From contig NZ_CP162142.1 of assembly GCF_040833965.1 (NCBI RefSeq), positions 3,640,001 through 3,704,000 on the forward strand: a DNA stretch of 64,000 nt, given 5' to 3'. Both the position numbers and the translations under genes were made by a program. This document shows positions 56,212 to 64,000 of this stretch, piece by piece. A model generated the notes under the pieces. It ran no database searches. It saw only the letters and a list, made by a program, of their open reading frames with translations, and was not told the origin of the DNA. The DNA is from Leptospira sp. WS39.C2 (GTDB taxonomy: Bacteria > Spirochaetota > Leptospiria > Leptospirales > Leptospiraceae). The stretch's first letter is position 1, and each line of letters begins with the position of its first letter.

Positions 56212-57386
56212 CATTTCTTTTTCCGTAAGCGCACCAACACTTCATAATGATTTGTCCTTGGAAAAAAATCAAACAAACTCAAATGGTCCATTTCATAACC
56301 AATTTCCTTAAGAGTAGTCACATCTCTTCGCAGAGTACTAGGATTACAGCTGGAATATACAATCTCCCTGGGTTTTAGTATTTCTACTGTTTCCATGATT
56401 CCTTTAGATAAACCTGCCCTTGGTGGATTCACGATCCATGTTGAGTAGGTTTTCAGTTCTTTGGTCACATGTTTTTGATACAGATCTAATACCGCATATT
56501 CATAGGTTGTTATTCCATTGGCTTTTGCATTTTGTTTTGCATATTGAATGCTTTTTTCATGCGATTCGATTCCATATAACGATTTAATTTTATCACGTAA
56601 GGTAATTCCAATCGTTCCACATCCACAAAACAGTTCCAAAACATTTGCATCCTTAGGTAACAAGGATTTGATTTTCTGAATCCAAGTATCCAAGAGGAAT
56701 TGGTTGATTTGGAAAAATCCTTTCGCTGGTACAGTGAGTTTTGTACTCAAGAATTCGAATTTTGTTTCTTCTTTTTCATACAACACAACCGCGTTTTGGG
56801 AGAGTCTTAAGGAAAGGGAATTCTCTTTCTGTCGGGATTTCGAATCTTTGGAATGTTTTGGGAATCGGGTTTGTTTTGGTTTCTGTTTGGAAAGAATACC
56901 AAAGTCGTCTGGGTTTTCAATTAACAATCGTTTATCGACATTTTTACAATGTGAAGATGAATCGGGAATGATCCGATGTGTATTTTTGGCAAAAAAACCG
57001 ATTTGTCCACCTTCCACTTGCCATTGTACATTGTTACGATACCCAACACTTGGTCCAGTTGCGACTTGCACTTTTCCTACCCATTCCGGAAACATAAATT
57101 CCAAAAGGGAAGTTTTCACTTTCACTTCCTCTTCGTAGGAAATGTGTCGGTAACTACATCCCCCACATTCTAAATACACAGGGCAGTCCGAAGGGATCCT
57201 TAGTGGTGAGGATTCAATGACCGAATTTACAATTCCAAACCATTCTTTGTTCCCTTGTTTGGTAAGAGTTATGTCCACCAATTCTCCAGGGATACCTCCT
57301 TCCACAAAGACCGCATGCCCATCATAGTGAGCGAGAGAGTAACCACCATTGGCCCACTTTTCTAATTTTATCTGTAACTTTTCCAT
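56211..57386 (-). CDS. TrmA/RlmD-type class I RNA m5U methyltransferase
   Basis: 391 residues. An N-terminal TRAM-like part is followed by CPVYLECGGCSYRH near 63-76, the 4Fe-4S site. The SAM motif is LELFCGCGTIGITL near 247-260. NPPRAGLSKG near 318-327 and the catalytic Cys in VYSSCNPSTLRRD near 343-355 are present. It methylates a uridine in rRNA or tRNA to m5U. The target cannot be told between RlmD, RlmC and TrmA kinds. The gene is divergent from the tRNA cluster promoter. Confidence 0.9.
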   Translation of the reverse strand: MEKLQIKLEKWANGGYSLAHYDGHAVFVEGGIPGELVDITLTKQGNKEWFGIVNSVIESSPLRIPSDCPVYLECGGCSYRHISYEEEVKVKTSLLEFMFPEWVGKVQVATGPSVGYRNNVQWQVEGGQIGFFAKNTHRIIPDSSSHCKNVDKRLLIENPDDFGILSKQKPKQTRFPKHSKDSKSRQKENSLSLRLSQNAVVLYEKEETKFEFLSTKLTVPAKGFFQINQFLLDTWIQKIKSLLPKDANVLELFCGCGTIGITLRDKIKSLYGIESHEKSIQYAKQNAKANGITTYEYAVLDLYQKHVTKELKTYSTWIVNPPRAGLSKGIMETVEILKPREIVYSSCNPSTLRRDVTTLKEIGYEMDHLSLFDFFPRTNHYEVLVRLRKKK

Positions 57387-57414
57387 TCTCGTAGACCATT
57401 CATTGAATATTCAT

Positions 57415-57442
57415 TTGACACTGCACTCGCATTTAACATAAC
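57415..57442 (+). promoter_or_regulatory. promoter of the tRNA cluster
   Basis: -35 TTGACA (57415-57420), spacer 16, -10 CATAAC (57437-57442), with the first tRNA starting 15 bases later. Exact -35 and fair -10. Confidence 0.6.
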
Positions 57443-57456
57443 GGATAGGTACTCTT

Positions 57457-57540
<84 letters not shown>

Positions 57541-57547
57541 AGTCGCT

Positions 57548-57634
57548 GGAGACGTGCCTGAGTGGCCGAAAGGAGCGGTTTGCTAAACCGTCGTACGAGC
57601 AATCGTACCCAGGGTTCGAATCCCTGCGTCTCCG
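57548..57634 (+). tRNA. tRNA-Ser (GCT)
   Basis: Acceptor GGAGACG pairs with CGTCTCC (57627-57633), discriminator G. The anticodon loop TTTGCTAAA gives GCT. It has a long variable arm (GTACGAGCAATCGTAC). It lies 7 bases after the first tRNA. No CCA is encoded. Confidence 0.96.
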
Positions 57635-57645
57635 ATATTACCGCC

Positions 57646-58077
57646 ATGAAATTCATCCAAACCAAAGAAATCTTTCAAAAGCTAAAAAACTACCTTCTAA
57701 CCGATGAAGCGGCTAAAATTTTTGCAGCCTTACCTTTGTATTTTTCTTGGGTTCCTATTTTCACTTGGAAACGCCAATTTCCGGAATTTGTGACCCTGTC
57801 TTTGTATTCTGCAGTTAATACCTGTTTGTTTTTGGCGGGAATATTCATTGCTCAAGTCCTATCCTCCCTTCCATTTGTGGGACTTTACCTCGCCGCTACT
57901 TTACACCTAGTTTCCTTACTACTTTATCTAGGAATTGCGGGATTTTTGATTTACTCCATCCGTTTGCAAAAAACCATAGTGATACCCGTTCTTTCGGACT
58001 GGGTAAAAATGCTACAAGCATTCATTGCGCCCATAGCTCAACTGGATAGAGTATCTGACTACGGATCAGAAGGTTAG
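57646..58077 (+). CDS. small membrane protein ending inside tRNA-Arg
   Basis: 143 residues from ATG 57646, 11 bases after tRNA-Ser(GCT). Three likely membrane spans: IFAALPLYFSWVPIF, SLYSAVNTCLFLAGIFIAQVL and VGLYLAATLHLVSLLLYLGIAGFLIY (the last may be one long or two short). It is like small Tic20/DUF4870-type membrane proteins, but this is only a likeness. The frame has no stop before tRNA-Arg, so the last 16 residues (APIAQLDRVSDYGSEG) and the stop are read from tRNA sequence. There is no ribosome site before the ATG other than in the tRNA. Confidence 0.6.
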   Translation: MKFIQTKEIFQKLKNYLLTDEAAKIFAALPLYFSWVPIFTWKRQFPEFVTLSLYSAVNTCLFLAGIFIAQVLSSLPFVGLYLAATLHLVSLLLYLGIAGFLIYSIRLQKTIVIPVLSDWVKMLQAFIAPIAQLDRVSDYGSEG

Positions 58078-58100
58078 AGGTTCAAATCCTCTTGGGCGCG
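58027..58100 (+). tRNA. tRNA-Arg (ACG)
   Basis: Acceptor GCGCCCA (58027-58033) pairs with TGGGCGC (58093-58099), discriminator G. The anticodon loop CTACGGA gives ACG, the tRNA whose A34 is converted to inosine in bacteria. The T-arm contains GGTTCAAATCC. Its 5' half overlaps the end of the membrane-protein gene, and the tadA-like gene starts one base after it. Confidence 0.96.
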
Positions 58101-58101
58101 C

Positions 58102-58542
58102 GTGGATTTCTATGAATCGTTTTTAGAACGATACAAAGTAGAACTTTCCAAATTCCAAAACGAAATTCCCTCTTATTCAGAGATTATCACAAAAGCTGGA
58201 GACTTAGTTTCCTCTTCGTTTAATTCCGTAGAACGAACATTAAATCCTACAAAACACAGTGAAATTTTAGCCATTGAAAAAGCTCTGTCTTTTGTCGATG
58301 GCCGTTACCTCGCAGATCACATCCTTCTGACAGCCCTTGAGCCATGTTTACTTTGTACTGGAGCCATCCTCCGAGTTAAACTTCCAGAAGTGGTTTATTT
58401 TGTACCTGCAAAACCAGGGGAAGGAATCTCTTCATACACAACGGAATCCATTTATCTCTTGAACCATTTTCCGAAGTGCACACTCATACCACAGTCTGAG
58501 ATAAAATTTGAATTTCTTAGTTTTTTCAAAGAGAAAAGGTAG
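58102..58542 (+). CDS. tadA: TadA-like tRNA adenosine deaminase
   Basis: 146 residues, GTG start at 58102, one base after tRNA-Arg(ACG); no other start fits further in. The cytidine/adenosine deaminase fold has the zinc motif PTKHSEILAIEKA near 48-60 (His and catalytic Glu, HSE in place of the usual HAE) and EPCLLCTGAI near 77-86 (PCxxC). In bacteria TadA changes A34 to I34 only in tRNA-Arg(ACG), which is the tRNA directly upstream. Some deaminases for free bases look alike, so context adds weight. There is no space for a ribosome site except within the tRNA (AGAGG in the T-arm, 21 bases ahead). Confidence 0.8.
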   Translation: MDFYESFLERYKVELSKFQNEIPSYSEIITKAGDLVSSSFNSVERTLNPTKHSEILAIEKALSFVDGRYLADHILLTALEPCLLCTGAILRVKLPEVVYFVPAKPGEGISSYTTESIYLLNHFPKCTLIPQSEIKFEFLSFFKEKR

Positions 58543-58587
58543 AATTCTTACGACCGTTTCTTTTTATGGAAGCCAGTAGAAATCACT

Positions 58588-58674
<87 letters not shown>

Positions 58675-58805
58675 CTTTTTACTCCCACAACTTCCCAAAA
58701 TTGCTCCTTCATTTGAAATTATTTCATTGCTTCATAGTAATGAATTTTCATACTCAAAGAGAAATCCAAAATTCAAATCTTTCTGAAAGATAAAAAAAGA
58801 ACTAA

Positions 58806-60263
58806 ATGAGCGAAAACCACCAAGTACTCTTTCGAAAATACCGACCACAGTTCTTTCGGGACGTAATTTACCAAGATCTCGCCGTTGGTTCCCTACAAAA
58901 CGCATTTAAATCAAAAAAAATTGGACATGCTTATATCTTCATTGGACCAAGAGGTGTAGGAAAAACAACCATCGCTCGGATCCTTGCAAAACGCCTCAAT
59001 TGTGAAAACCCAGATGGTGTGGAACCTTGTAATGAATGCACTTCTTGTTTGGAAATCACTAAAGGAAATTCAAATGATGTTTTTGAAATTGATGCGGCTT
59101 CCAATAGTGGAGTGGATAACATTCGAGAACTGAGAGAAAATGTAAAATTCAATGCAATGGGTGGAAAGTACCGCGTTTACATTTTGGACGAGGTCCATAT
59201 GCTTAGTGGTGCTGCCTTTAATGCGCTACTCAAAACATTAGAAGAACCTCCTGCTCACGTTGTTTTTATCTTAGCAACAACAGAGTATCATAAAATTCCT
59301 GAGACAATTTTATCTCGATGCCAAGACTTTCATTTTCGAAAAGTACCTGTTACTGTTTTACAGAATTACATCGAAACTCTTTGTACAAAAGAAGGATTAA
59401 AATACGATTCGGAAGGCTTGTTTTGGATCGCTAAAAAGGGTGATGGATCCGTTCGGGATACGTTATCCTTTATGGAACAGGCGGTTATATTCACTGATGG
59501 AAATTTAACAGGAGCTAAATTAAGAAAAATGATTGGGTATCATGGAATAGATACCTTTACTGATTTTCTGAACCAACTCATCGATACTTCACAAAGTGCA
59601 CAAATTTTTGAAACACTGGAAAATTTATTCCAAGCTGGAATTGATTTAAGTAAATTTGTTTGGGATTTTATCGAATTTCTAAATTCTCTATTATTGATAA
59701 AAGATAACTTAGCGGATCGAGAATCCATCAATATCCCGCAGGAAGACTTACAAAAACTCAAACAAAACTATCGTGAACTAGATCGAGAAATTTTAGTCCT
59801 ACTTGCAGAACGTATTTTTTCAATTCATGAAAAATTGAATTTAATGAAACTTCGAAGTTCGTATGAAATGAAAGTTTATTTAGAAATTCAATTTCGGAAA
59901 TTGATTTTGGATCGAGAAAAACCAAGTATTTCTGGTTTATTAGCAAAAATTTCAGAACTAACAAAAATTGTCCAAGGTGATATCACAATCCTTCCGGATC
60001 ATGTCGAAATTGTAAAAAAACAAATCCAAGTTTCACCATCTCAACCAGAAGTATCAGACACAAAGTCGAAGTCAAATCTGACTCCAGAAGTTACACAGGA
60101 TATTAAACAGAATCAAACTTCATCATTACCGAAAGAATCAAATCCAACCACAAAGACGAGCCAAACAAACCAAAGTACAAGTAACTCAGAAGAAATGGAA
60201 AAATTATTAAAAGAAAAATTTTCTGGGATGGAAGTGGATCCAAACCAATTTAAAAATTTATAA
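58806..60263 (+). CDS. dnaX: DNA polymerase III gamma/tau subunit
   Basis: 485 residues. The AAA+ part has [18 protein letters not shown] near 39-56 (Walker A), the zinc module CNECTSC near 76-83, the Walker B LDEVHML near 125, and sensor 1 [12 protein letters not shown] near 157. The C-terminal part is short, with a Ser/Thr/Gln-rich linker near 410-460. It loads the sliding clamp at forks. It is followed by ybaB and recR, a common order in bacteria. Confidence 0.95.
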   Translation: MSENHQVLFRKYRPQFFRDVIYQDLAVGSLQNAFKSKKIGHAYIFIGPRGVGKTTIARILAKRLNCENPDGVEPCNECTSCLEITKGNSNDVFEIDAASNSGVDNIRELRENVKFNAMGGKYRVYILDEVHMLSGAAFNALLKTLEEPPAHVVFILATTEYHKIPETILSRCQDFHFRKVPVTVLQNYIETLCTKEGLKYDSEGLFWIAKKGDGSVRDTLSFMEQAVIFTDGNLTGAKLRKMIGYHGIDTFTDFLNQLIDTSQSAQIFETLENLFQAGIDLSKFVWDFIEFLNSLLLIKDNLADRESINIPQEDLQKLKQNYRELDREILVLLAERIFSIHEKLNLMKLRSSYEMKVYLEIQFRKLILDREKPSISGLLAKISELTKIVQGDITILPDHVEIVKKQIQVSPSQPEVSDTKSKSNLTPEVTQDIKQNQTSSLPKESNPTTKTSQTNQSTSNSEEMEKLLKEKFSGMEVDPNQFKNL

Positions 60264-60277
60264 GTCCAAAGGTTAAT

Positions 60278-60649
60278 ATGGGAATTTTTGATCAAATGAA
60301 ACAAATGCGAGAGGCATTCTCGCAATTGGGCAATATAAAAGAAAAACAGGAAGAGTTACAAAAACGATTAGCTCAAATCCGAGTGACTGCTTCAGCGGGA
60401 GCTGGAATGGTTGAAGTAACTGCTTCTGCTGACGGAACTCTAACCAATCTTAATATAAATCCCATCATGTTCAATGCAGACGATAAAAAGATGTTAGAAG
60501 ATTTGATTTTATCCGCTACGAACGAAGTCCAACGCAAAGCAAAAGAAACGATGGCCCATGAGATGAAAAACGTTTTAGGTTTTAATCCAAGTGATTTCGA
60601 AGGTGTTTTTAACCAAATCCAAAAGGATGGAGGATTCCCTCCTGTCTGA
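60278..60649 (+). CDS. ybaB: YbaB/EbfC nucleoid-associated protein
   Basis: 123 residues. N-terminal helix IFDQMKQMREAFSQLGNIKEK, then VTASAGAGMVEVTASADG (near 38-55), ISPIM-type NINPIMF, and a C-terminal helix, as in YbaB/EbfC. It binds DNA as a dimer and is almost always between dnaX and recR, as here. A site AAAGG precedes the ATG at 60278. It overlaps recR by 23 bases. Confidence 0.95.
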   Translation: MGIFDQMKQMREAFSQLGNIKEKQEELQKRLAQIRVTASAGAGMVEVTASADGTLTNLNINPIMFNADDKKMLEDLILSATNEVQRKAKETMAHEMKNVLGFNPSDFEGVFNQIQKDGGFPPV

Positions 60650-61235
60650 TCCTCAATTCCAAAAACTAATCCAATCCTTTTCAAGTTTACCTGGTATCGG
60701 AAAAAAAAGTGCAACTCGGATAGGATTCCATATTTTACGTATGGATCCGTCTACATTCCAATCTTGGTTGAATCATATTGAAGAAGCAAAAACCAAACTT
60801 CGATTTTGTGATGAATGTGGTGGTCTTACTGAAGATTCAATTTGTTCCATTTGTTTGTCAGACCGAAGGGACAACGGGATTCTTTGTGTGGTGGAACAAC
60901 CTGAAGATATATTTTTCATTGAAAATACAAAAGAATATTCAGGAAAATATCACGTTCTAAACGGCGCTATTTCACCTTTAGATGGAATTGGACCCGATCA
61001 ATTACGGATTAAACATTTGATCCACCGTTTGGATTCAGGAGAAATCAAAGAAGTGCTCATTGCGACGAATCCCACGCTCGAAGGTGATGCTACGGCTTCT
61101 TATTTATCAACTGTAATCAAACCCATGGAGATTAAAATCACAAGGATTGCTCACGGAATTACAATTGGTGGAACTTTGGAATACTCAGACCAATATACTT
61201 TAGGCAAGGCAATTAAGTCTCGTTTGACTTTATAA
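60627..61235 (+). CDS. recR: recombination protein RecR
   Basis: 202 residues from ATG 60627, within the ybaB end; the frame is open to 60591 but the family starts here. Helix-hairpin-helix LPGIGKKSATRIGFHIL near 18-34, zinc finger CDECGGLTEDSIC-x2-C near 58-73, and the Toprim domain from LCVVEQPEDIFFIE near 84, with GDATASYLS near 146-153. It acts with RecFO in loading RecA on gapped DNA. Confidence 0.95.
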   Translation: MEDSLLSDPQFQKLIQSFSSLPGIGKKSATRIGFHILRMDPSTFQSWLNHIEEAKTKLRFCDECGGLTEDSICSICLSDRRDNGILCVVEQPEDIFFIENTKEYSGKYHVLNGAISPLDGIGPDQLRIKHLIHRLDSGEIKEVLIATNPTLEGDATASYLSTVIKPMEIKITRIAHGITIGGTLEYSDQYTLGKAIKSRLTL

Positions 61236-61640
61236 AAACTTCTTTTCTCTAAATACATTTACGAAGTACGCAAATCCGGTGCACAGTTAGGTGTTGATGC
61301 TGTTTTAGTTCTTGAACAAGAAATTAATTTAAACGTAAAGGCAAATTTCTTTTCGTTCCTATACGCTACAGTGATTGGAATTTGGTTAGTTCCAGGACAT
61401 AATATCAATTCTCTTGTAACCATCAAAGGAAGTTTATGGGATTCTAAATCAGGATATTTGATCATGGCAGTCAGAGGCGAAGGACAAGATGATTCTTTGA
61501 GTTCCTTATATACTGTCATGACAGAATCAGCCGTAACTAAATCTATAAAATCTGCCACAGAAAAAGCTGTAAATAGTTTGTTAGATGATATCAAAGACGA
61601 AATTCCAAAAGCTCGTATGAAAATAGATAGTTTAAAATAG
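61236..61640 (+). pseudogene. 5'-truncated lipoprotein-like gene
   Basis: Right after the recR stop, in the same frame, an open stretch codes for YEVRKSGAQLGVDAVLVLEQEINLN (two parts), then VTIKGSLWDSKSGYLIMAVRGEG and a helical end rich in Lys. The GADAVLVL-type block and the WDSKSGYL block suggest the C-terminal two thirds of a secreted Leptospira-type lipoprotein, but no signal peptide, ribosome site or start codon lies before the conserved part; the first GTG at 61371 is well inside it. It is most likely a remnant. Readthrough of recR would fuse it. Confidence 0.55.
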
Positions 61641-61666
61641 CCAATTCAAATCTAAAAGTCCATAAA

Positions 61667-61699
61667 GAGGCCAATTCTTGTTTTGAACGTTTTGGCCTC
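61667..61699 (+). terminator. terminator-like hairpin after the recR/remnant unit
   Basis: GAGGCCAA (61667-61674) pairs with TTGGCCTC (61692-61699), loop of 17, then ATTTTC. It could end the dnaX-ybaB-recR transcript. Confidence 0.6.
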
Positions 61700-61817
61700 A
61701 TTTTCAATGTAACTAACTCAATTTATGAATTAAGTTTTAACTTTATATAAGAAAAAACAATTTTCATTGAAACAATTTTACATCACCTAATAAAGAATTA
61801 GCCAAAGATAAAAAAAT

Positions 61818-62414
61818 CTATTCCGATTCTACAATCTCATATTCCAATTTACCATCGAAGAATTGAAAATCGATCTTCTTTTTAACGAGAAAGTATCCAG
61901 ATAAAGCAAGACATATCATACAAATATAGGTAGGTATAGATAAATAATTTGGTATTTTCCTTATATTCGTTAATAAACTAACTAAAATTAGAATCATATA
62001 GAAAATATGAAGTAATATAAAATGAGTATCAATTAGAAATGGCGTGTCATAAAAATGATCAGTTTTTTTAGTGATGATTTCTACTTCAGTTGGATGATTG
62101 AAAATTTTTGTCATATAAAGATATAAAGTAGAAATCTCTTCGTTTTCATTGAATTCCAAACAGATTTTTTTATTACCATTTACTATGAATTCTTTCTCCA
62201 TTTCCATCGCGTTGAAACGCATCAATGGTTCATAAAAAGCTTCAACATTTTTTAGAGAAACAAAACAACTTTCATAATTTTTGGAAAAGGAAATATATTG
62301 AATCATTCCTTTTACTTTAATTTCATCTAAATAACATTGATCTATAAGAAATAGACATTCAAAACACAAGGTGAATAGAATTAAAAGATTTTTGAAAGTG
62401 ATTCTAATTAACAT
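61818..62414 (-). CDS. membrane protein, unknown function
   Basis: 198 residues. One span at the N-terminus (NLLILFTLCFECLFLI), a soluble loop of about 100 residues with Cys in YESCFVSL and KKICLEF, and two spans near the end (ILLHIFYMILILVSLL and LSIPTYICMICLALSGYFL). Low GC and AT-biased codons. It lies 25 bases after the barrel gene on the same strand. I recognise no family. Confidence 0.6.
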   Translation of the reverse strand: MLIRITFKNLLILFTLCFECLFLIDQCYLDEIKVKGMIQYISFSKNYESCFVSLKNVEAFYEPLMRFNAMEMEKEFIVNGNKKICLEFNENEEISTLYLYMTKIFNHPTEVEIITKKTDHFYDTPFLIDTHFILLHIFYMILILVSLLTNIRKIPNYLSIPTYICMICLALSGYFLVKKKIDFQFFDGKLEYEIVESE

Positions 62415-62439
62415 TCTATTATGAATCTATTTTGATATT

Positions 62440-63984
62440 TTAGAATCTATGTTCAAAAACAATGAATGCTTCACGTAAAATTCGACCATATTTTGAATCA
62501 AGTAATACAAATAAAGCATCACCAGCTACAAAATAACCTGATCGGAAAATGATTTGGAAATCAGAAGTAACGTTGTATCGTATATTAAAGTTGTATTCCA
62601 TACCCATGTACGTTGAAGTACGGTAACCATTACGTTCACTAAATTCACGATTGATTCTTATTTCCGGTGATTTTGTGGCCCATAATTGGTAGTAACCAAA
62701 AGTAAACTGGTAAGGACCAAAGGCAATGATGTTGGAATACAAACCATATTCATTTAAACCTGAGAAACTTGATCCATTAAATAAAGCATAACCTCCAGTA
62801 AAGTCTGTTGCAATATTTGAAATTGAAAAACCAGGAGCTAATGTTCTGTATCCATTTCCCTTTAAATTTGCCTCTTGACCATTTTCATCGTAACCTGGTC
62901 GACCGGTTGTTCCTAAAGCAATTAAGTTAAAATTTAATGATTCATTCCAACGATAGGTAAACTGAAAATCATACATACCACCTTTGATATAATGTCGGCG
63001 AGTGGTATTGTAAATGGTTACATCATTGGAGTCATTTACAGCATTTAATTTTTTTACAATTCCTGTATTTAAAATTCCATGAACAATGAAAGAGAATTTT
63101 TGAAAATTGAATTCATTGTGTAATCCATACCAAGCAAGCCTTGCTGTTTCATTATCTGTTTTGTCATTATCATCTAAAAAGTAAGCATACACTTCGTTTC
63201 TAATATTACGAAAATATTCAAATTTTAAGCGATTGTAGTAGATGTTTGAGCTTTGGTAATTTTTATCAGCAAATCCGTTTTTGTCGACATCCAAAAAACT
63301 TTGATCCCTAGCTCTAAGTACTCCGCCTTCTAAGGATAATCTTAGAAATTGGAAATTTTTAAGGATACTAACACCTGTTCCTGTAGAAAATAAAACACGT
63401 CCCTGTGCAGAACTAAATAATTGTTGTCCAACTTTTATAAACAATCCAGACTCTGGTATTCTAAAGTTTAAGTATAAAAAGTTTGTTTGAACGTTGACGG
63501 CGGCAGTACGGCCACGTTCACCACCAGATCCCGGTCCAATCAGACCCGGATCAAATCCATCTGGTCCTGTAGCTCTAAGTCCCCTTCCACCAAATGGAAT
63601 GTCTCCAACTTGCATTCCCCAAATCCCTTCTACGTATTTGTTCGCTGAAAAGCTCATATTATATAGAAAACGGGAATCATAATAACTCACGTCTTCTTTA
63701 CGCGGTGTAATTTGACTTGGAAGTCCTTGTTGTCTACGTTCTAAATCTGATTGAATGGTTTGTTGTTCTGTCTGTAATCGTTCTGCATTTTCTTTTTCTA
63801 AGTTCGTAATTGGAGTTACAGGAGTTTTTCGTTCGAGTAAAACATCTCTTCCAACATTAGTTGCTCGAACACGAAAAGAACCATTAAAATTCATAATTGT
63901 TCTTTGGGATTCTTCTTCTTGTGAATATAAAAATCCAAAAGGAGTTAAGAATAATAAGCTAACAGTAAATATACGTGTTATCAT
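62440..63984 (-). CDS. large outer-membrane beta-barrel protein
   Basis: 514 residues. A signal peptide (TVSLLFLTPFGFLYSQ) is followed by a coil region near 60-100 (ENAERLQTEQQTIQSDLERR) and then barrel strands to the end: FLYNMSFSANKYVEG, FLYLNFRI, YQFTFGYYQLWA and others with alternating patterns. The last residues EAFIVFEHRF end in Phe, the usual signal for outer-membrane assembly. It looks like a porin or alginate-export type barrel of about 16-18 strands, but no family is certain. The ATG at 63984 is close to the window end. Confidence 0.78.
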   Translation of the reverse strand: MITRIFTVSLLFLTPFGFLYSQEEESQRTIMNFNGSFRVRATNVGRDVLLERKTPVTPITNLEKENAERLQTEQQTIQSDLERRQQGLPSQITPRKEDVSYYDSRFLYNMSFSANKYVEGIWGMQVGDIPFGGRGLRATGPDGFDPGLIGPGSGGERGRTAAVNVQTNFLYLNFRIPESGLFIKVGQQLFSSAQGRVLFSTGTGVSILKNFQFLRLSLEGGVLRARDQSFLDVDKNGFADKNYQSSNIYYNRLKFEYFRNIRNEVYAYFLDDNDKTDNETARLAWYGLHNEFNFQKFSFIVHGILNTGIVKKLNAVNDSNDVTIYNTTRRHYIKGGMYDFQFTYRWNESLNFNLIALGTTGRPGYDENGQEANLKGNGYRTLAPGFSISNIATDFTGGYALFNGSSFSGLNEYGLYSNIIAFGPYQFTFGYYQLWATKSPEIRINREFSERNGYRTSTYMGMEYNFNIRYNVTSDFQIIFRSGYFVAGDALFVLLDSKYGRILREAFIVFEHRF

Positions 63985-64000
63985 TTGAAAATTATTCTTT

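Overview
The window is AT-rich chromosomal DNA from a spirochaete, most likely a Leptospira and probably one of the free-living (biflexa-type) species. The evidence is the gene content: many lipoproteins with loose spirochaetal lipoboxes, a plastid-type ferredoxin-NADP+ reductase, TRL-like and DUF3015 proteins, a PC4-like small protein, fliG, and a proton/sodium-pumping pyrophosphatase. The species is inferred. No insertion sequence, prophage, CRISPR array or rRNA operon was seen, and the content is mainly housekeeping and envelope genes in short operons.

Layout. 1-4365: tail of an HxlR-type regulator, a lipoprotein, an ankyrin lipoprotein, a thiolase and a secreted unknown. 4389-6351: nuoG-nuoI with a clear promoter. 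6406-8298: aroC and a response regulator. 8358-11072: a divergent operon of a TonB-like protein, a NusG paralogue, kdsD and aroD. 11253-15020: a GMC oxidoreductase with its small partner and a TPR protein. 15043-20674: a two-domain amidase lipoprotein, an M1 aminopeptidase lipoprotein, two TRL-like lipoproteins and a GDPD-type phosphodiesterase. 21034-29704: an XRE regulator, fliG, a TetR/metallo-beta-lactamase pair, two membrane unknowns, an M23 peptidase and a PAS-GGDEF-EAL protein.

29943-33940 is a four-gene, tightly packed outer-membrane uptake operon: a lipoprotein, an HmuY-like haem-binding lipoprotein, a TonB-dependent receptor and a small exported protein with an HExxHxxG zinc site. 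33937-41310 holds a DUF3015 protein, ferredoxin reductase, PC4, a VWA-STAS fusion, and queE overlapping a large SNF2-type helicase gene. 41350-45637 holds a dicarboxylate symporter, an SGNH hydrolase lipoprotein, a barrel protein and two more TRL-like lipoproteins. 45803-56145 holds hppA, a TPR protein, acs, folE, a glycosyltransferase, a Bfd-like protein, a WbuC-like cupin and two alpha/beta hydrolases.

57457-58674 is the most unusual stretch: three serine tRNAs and tRNA-Arg(ACG) interleaved with two protein genes. A membrane-protein gene ends inside tRNA-Arg(ACG). One base after that tRNA starts a tadA-like gene, whose product family converts A34 of exactly this tRNA to inosine. dnaX, ybaB and recR follow, then a 5'-truncated gene remnant, a membrane unknown and a large outer-membrane barrel protein.
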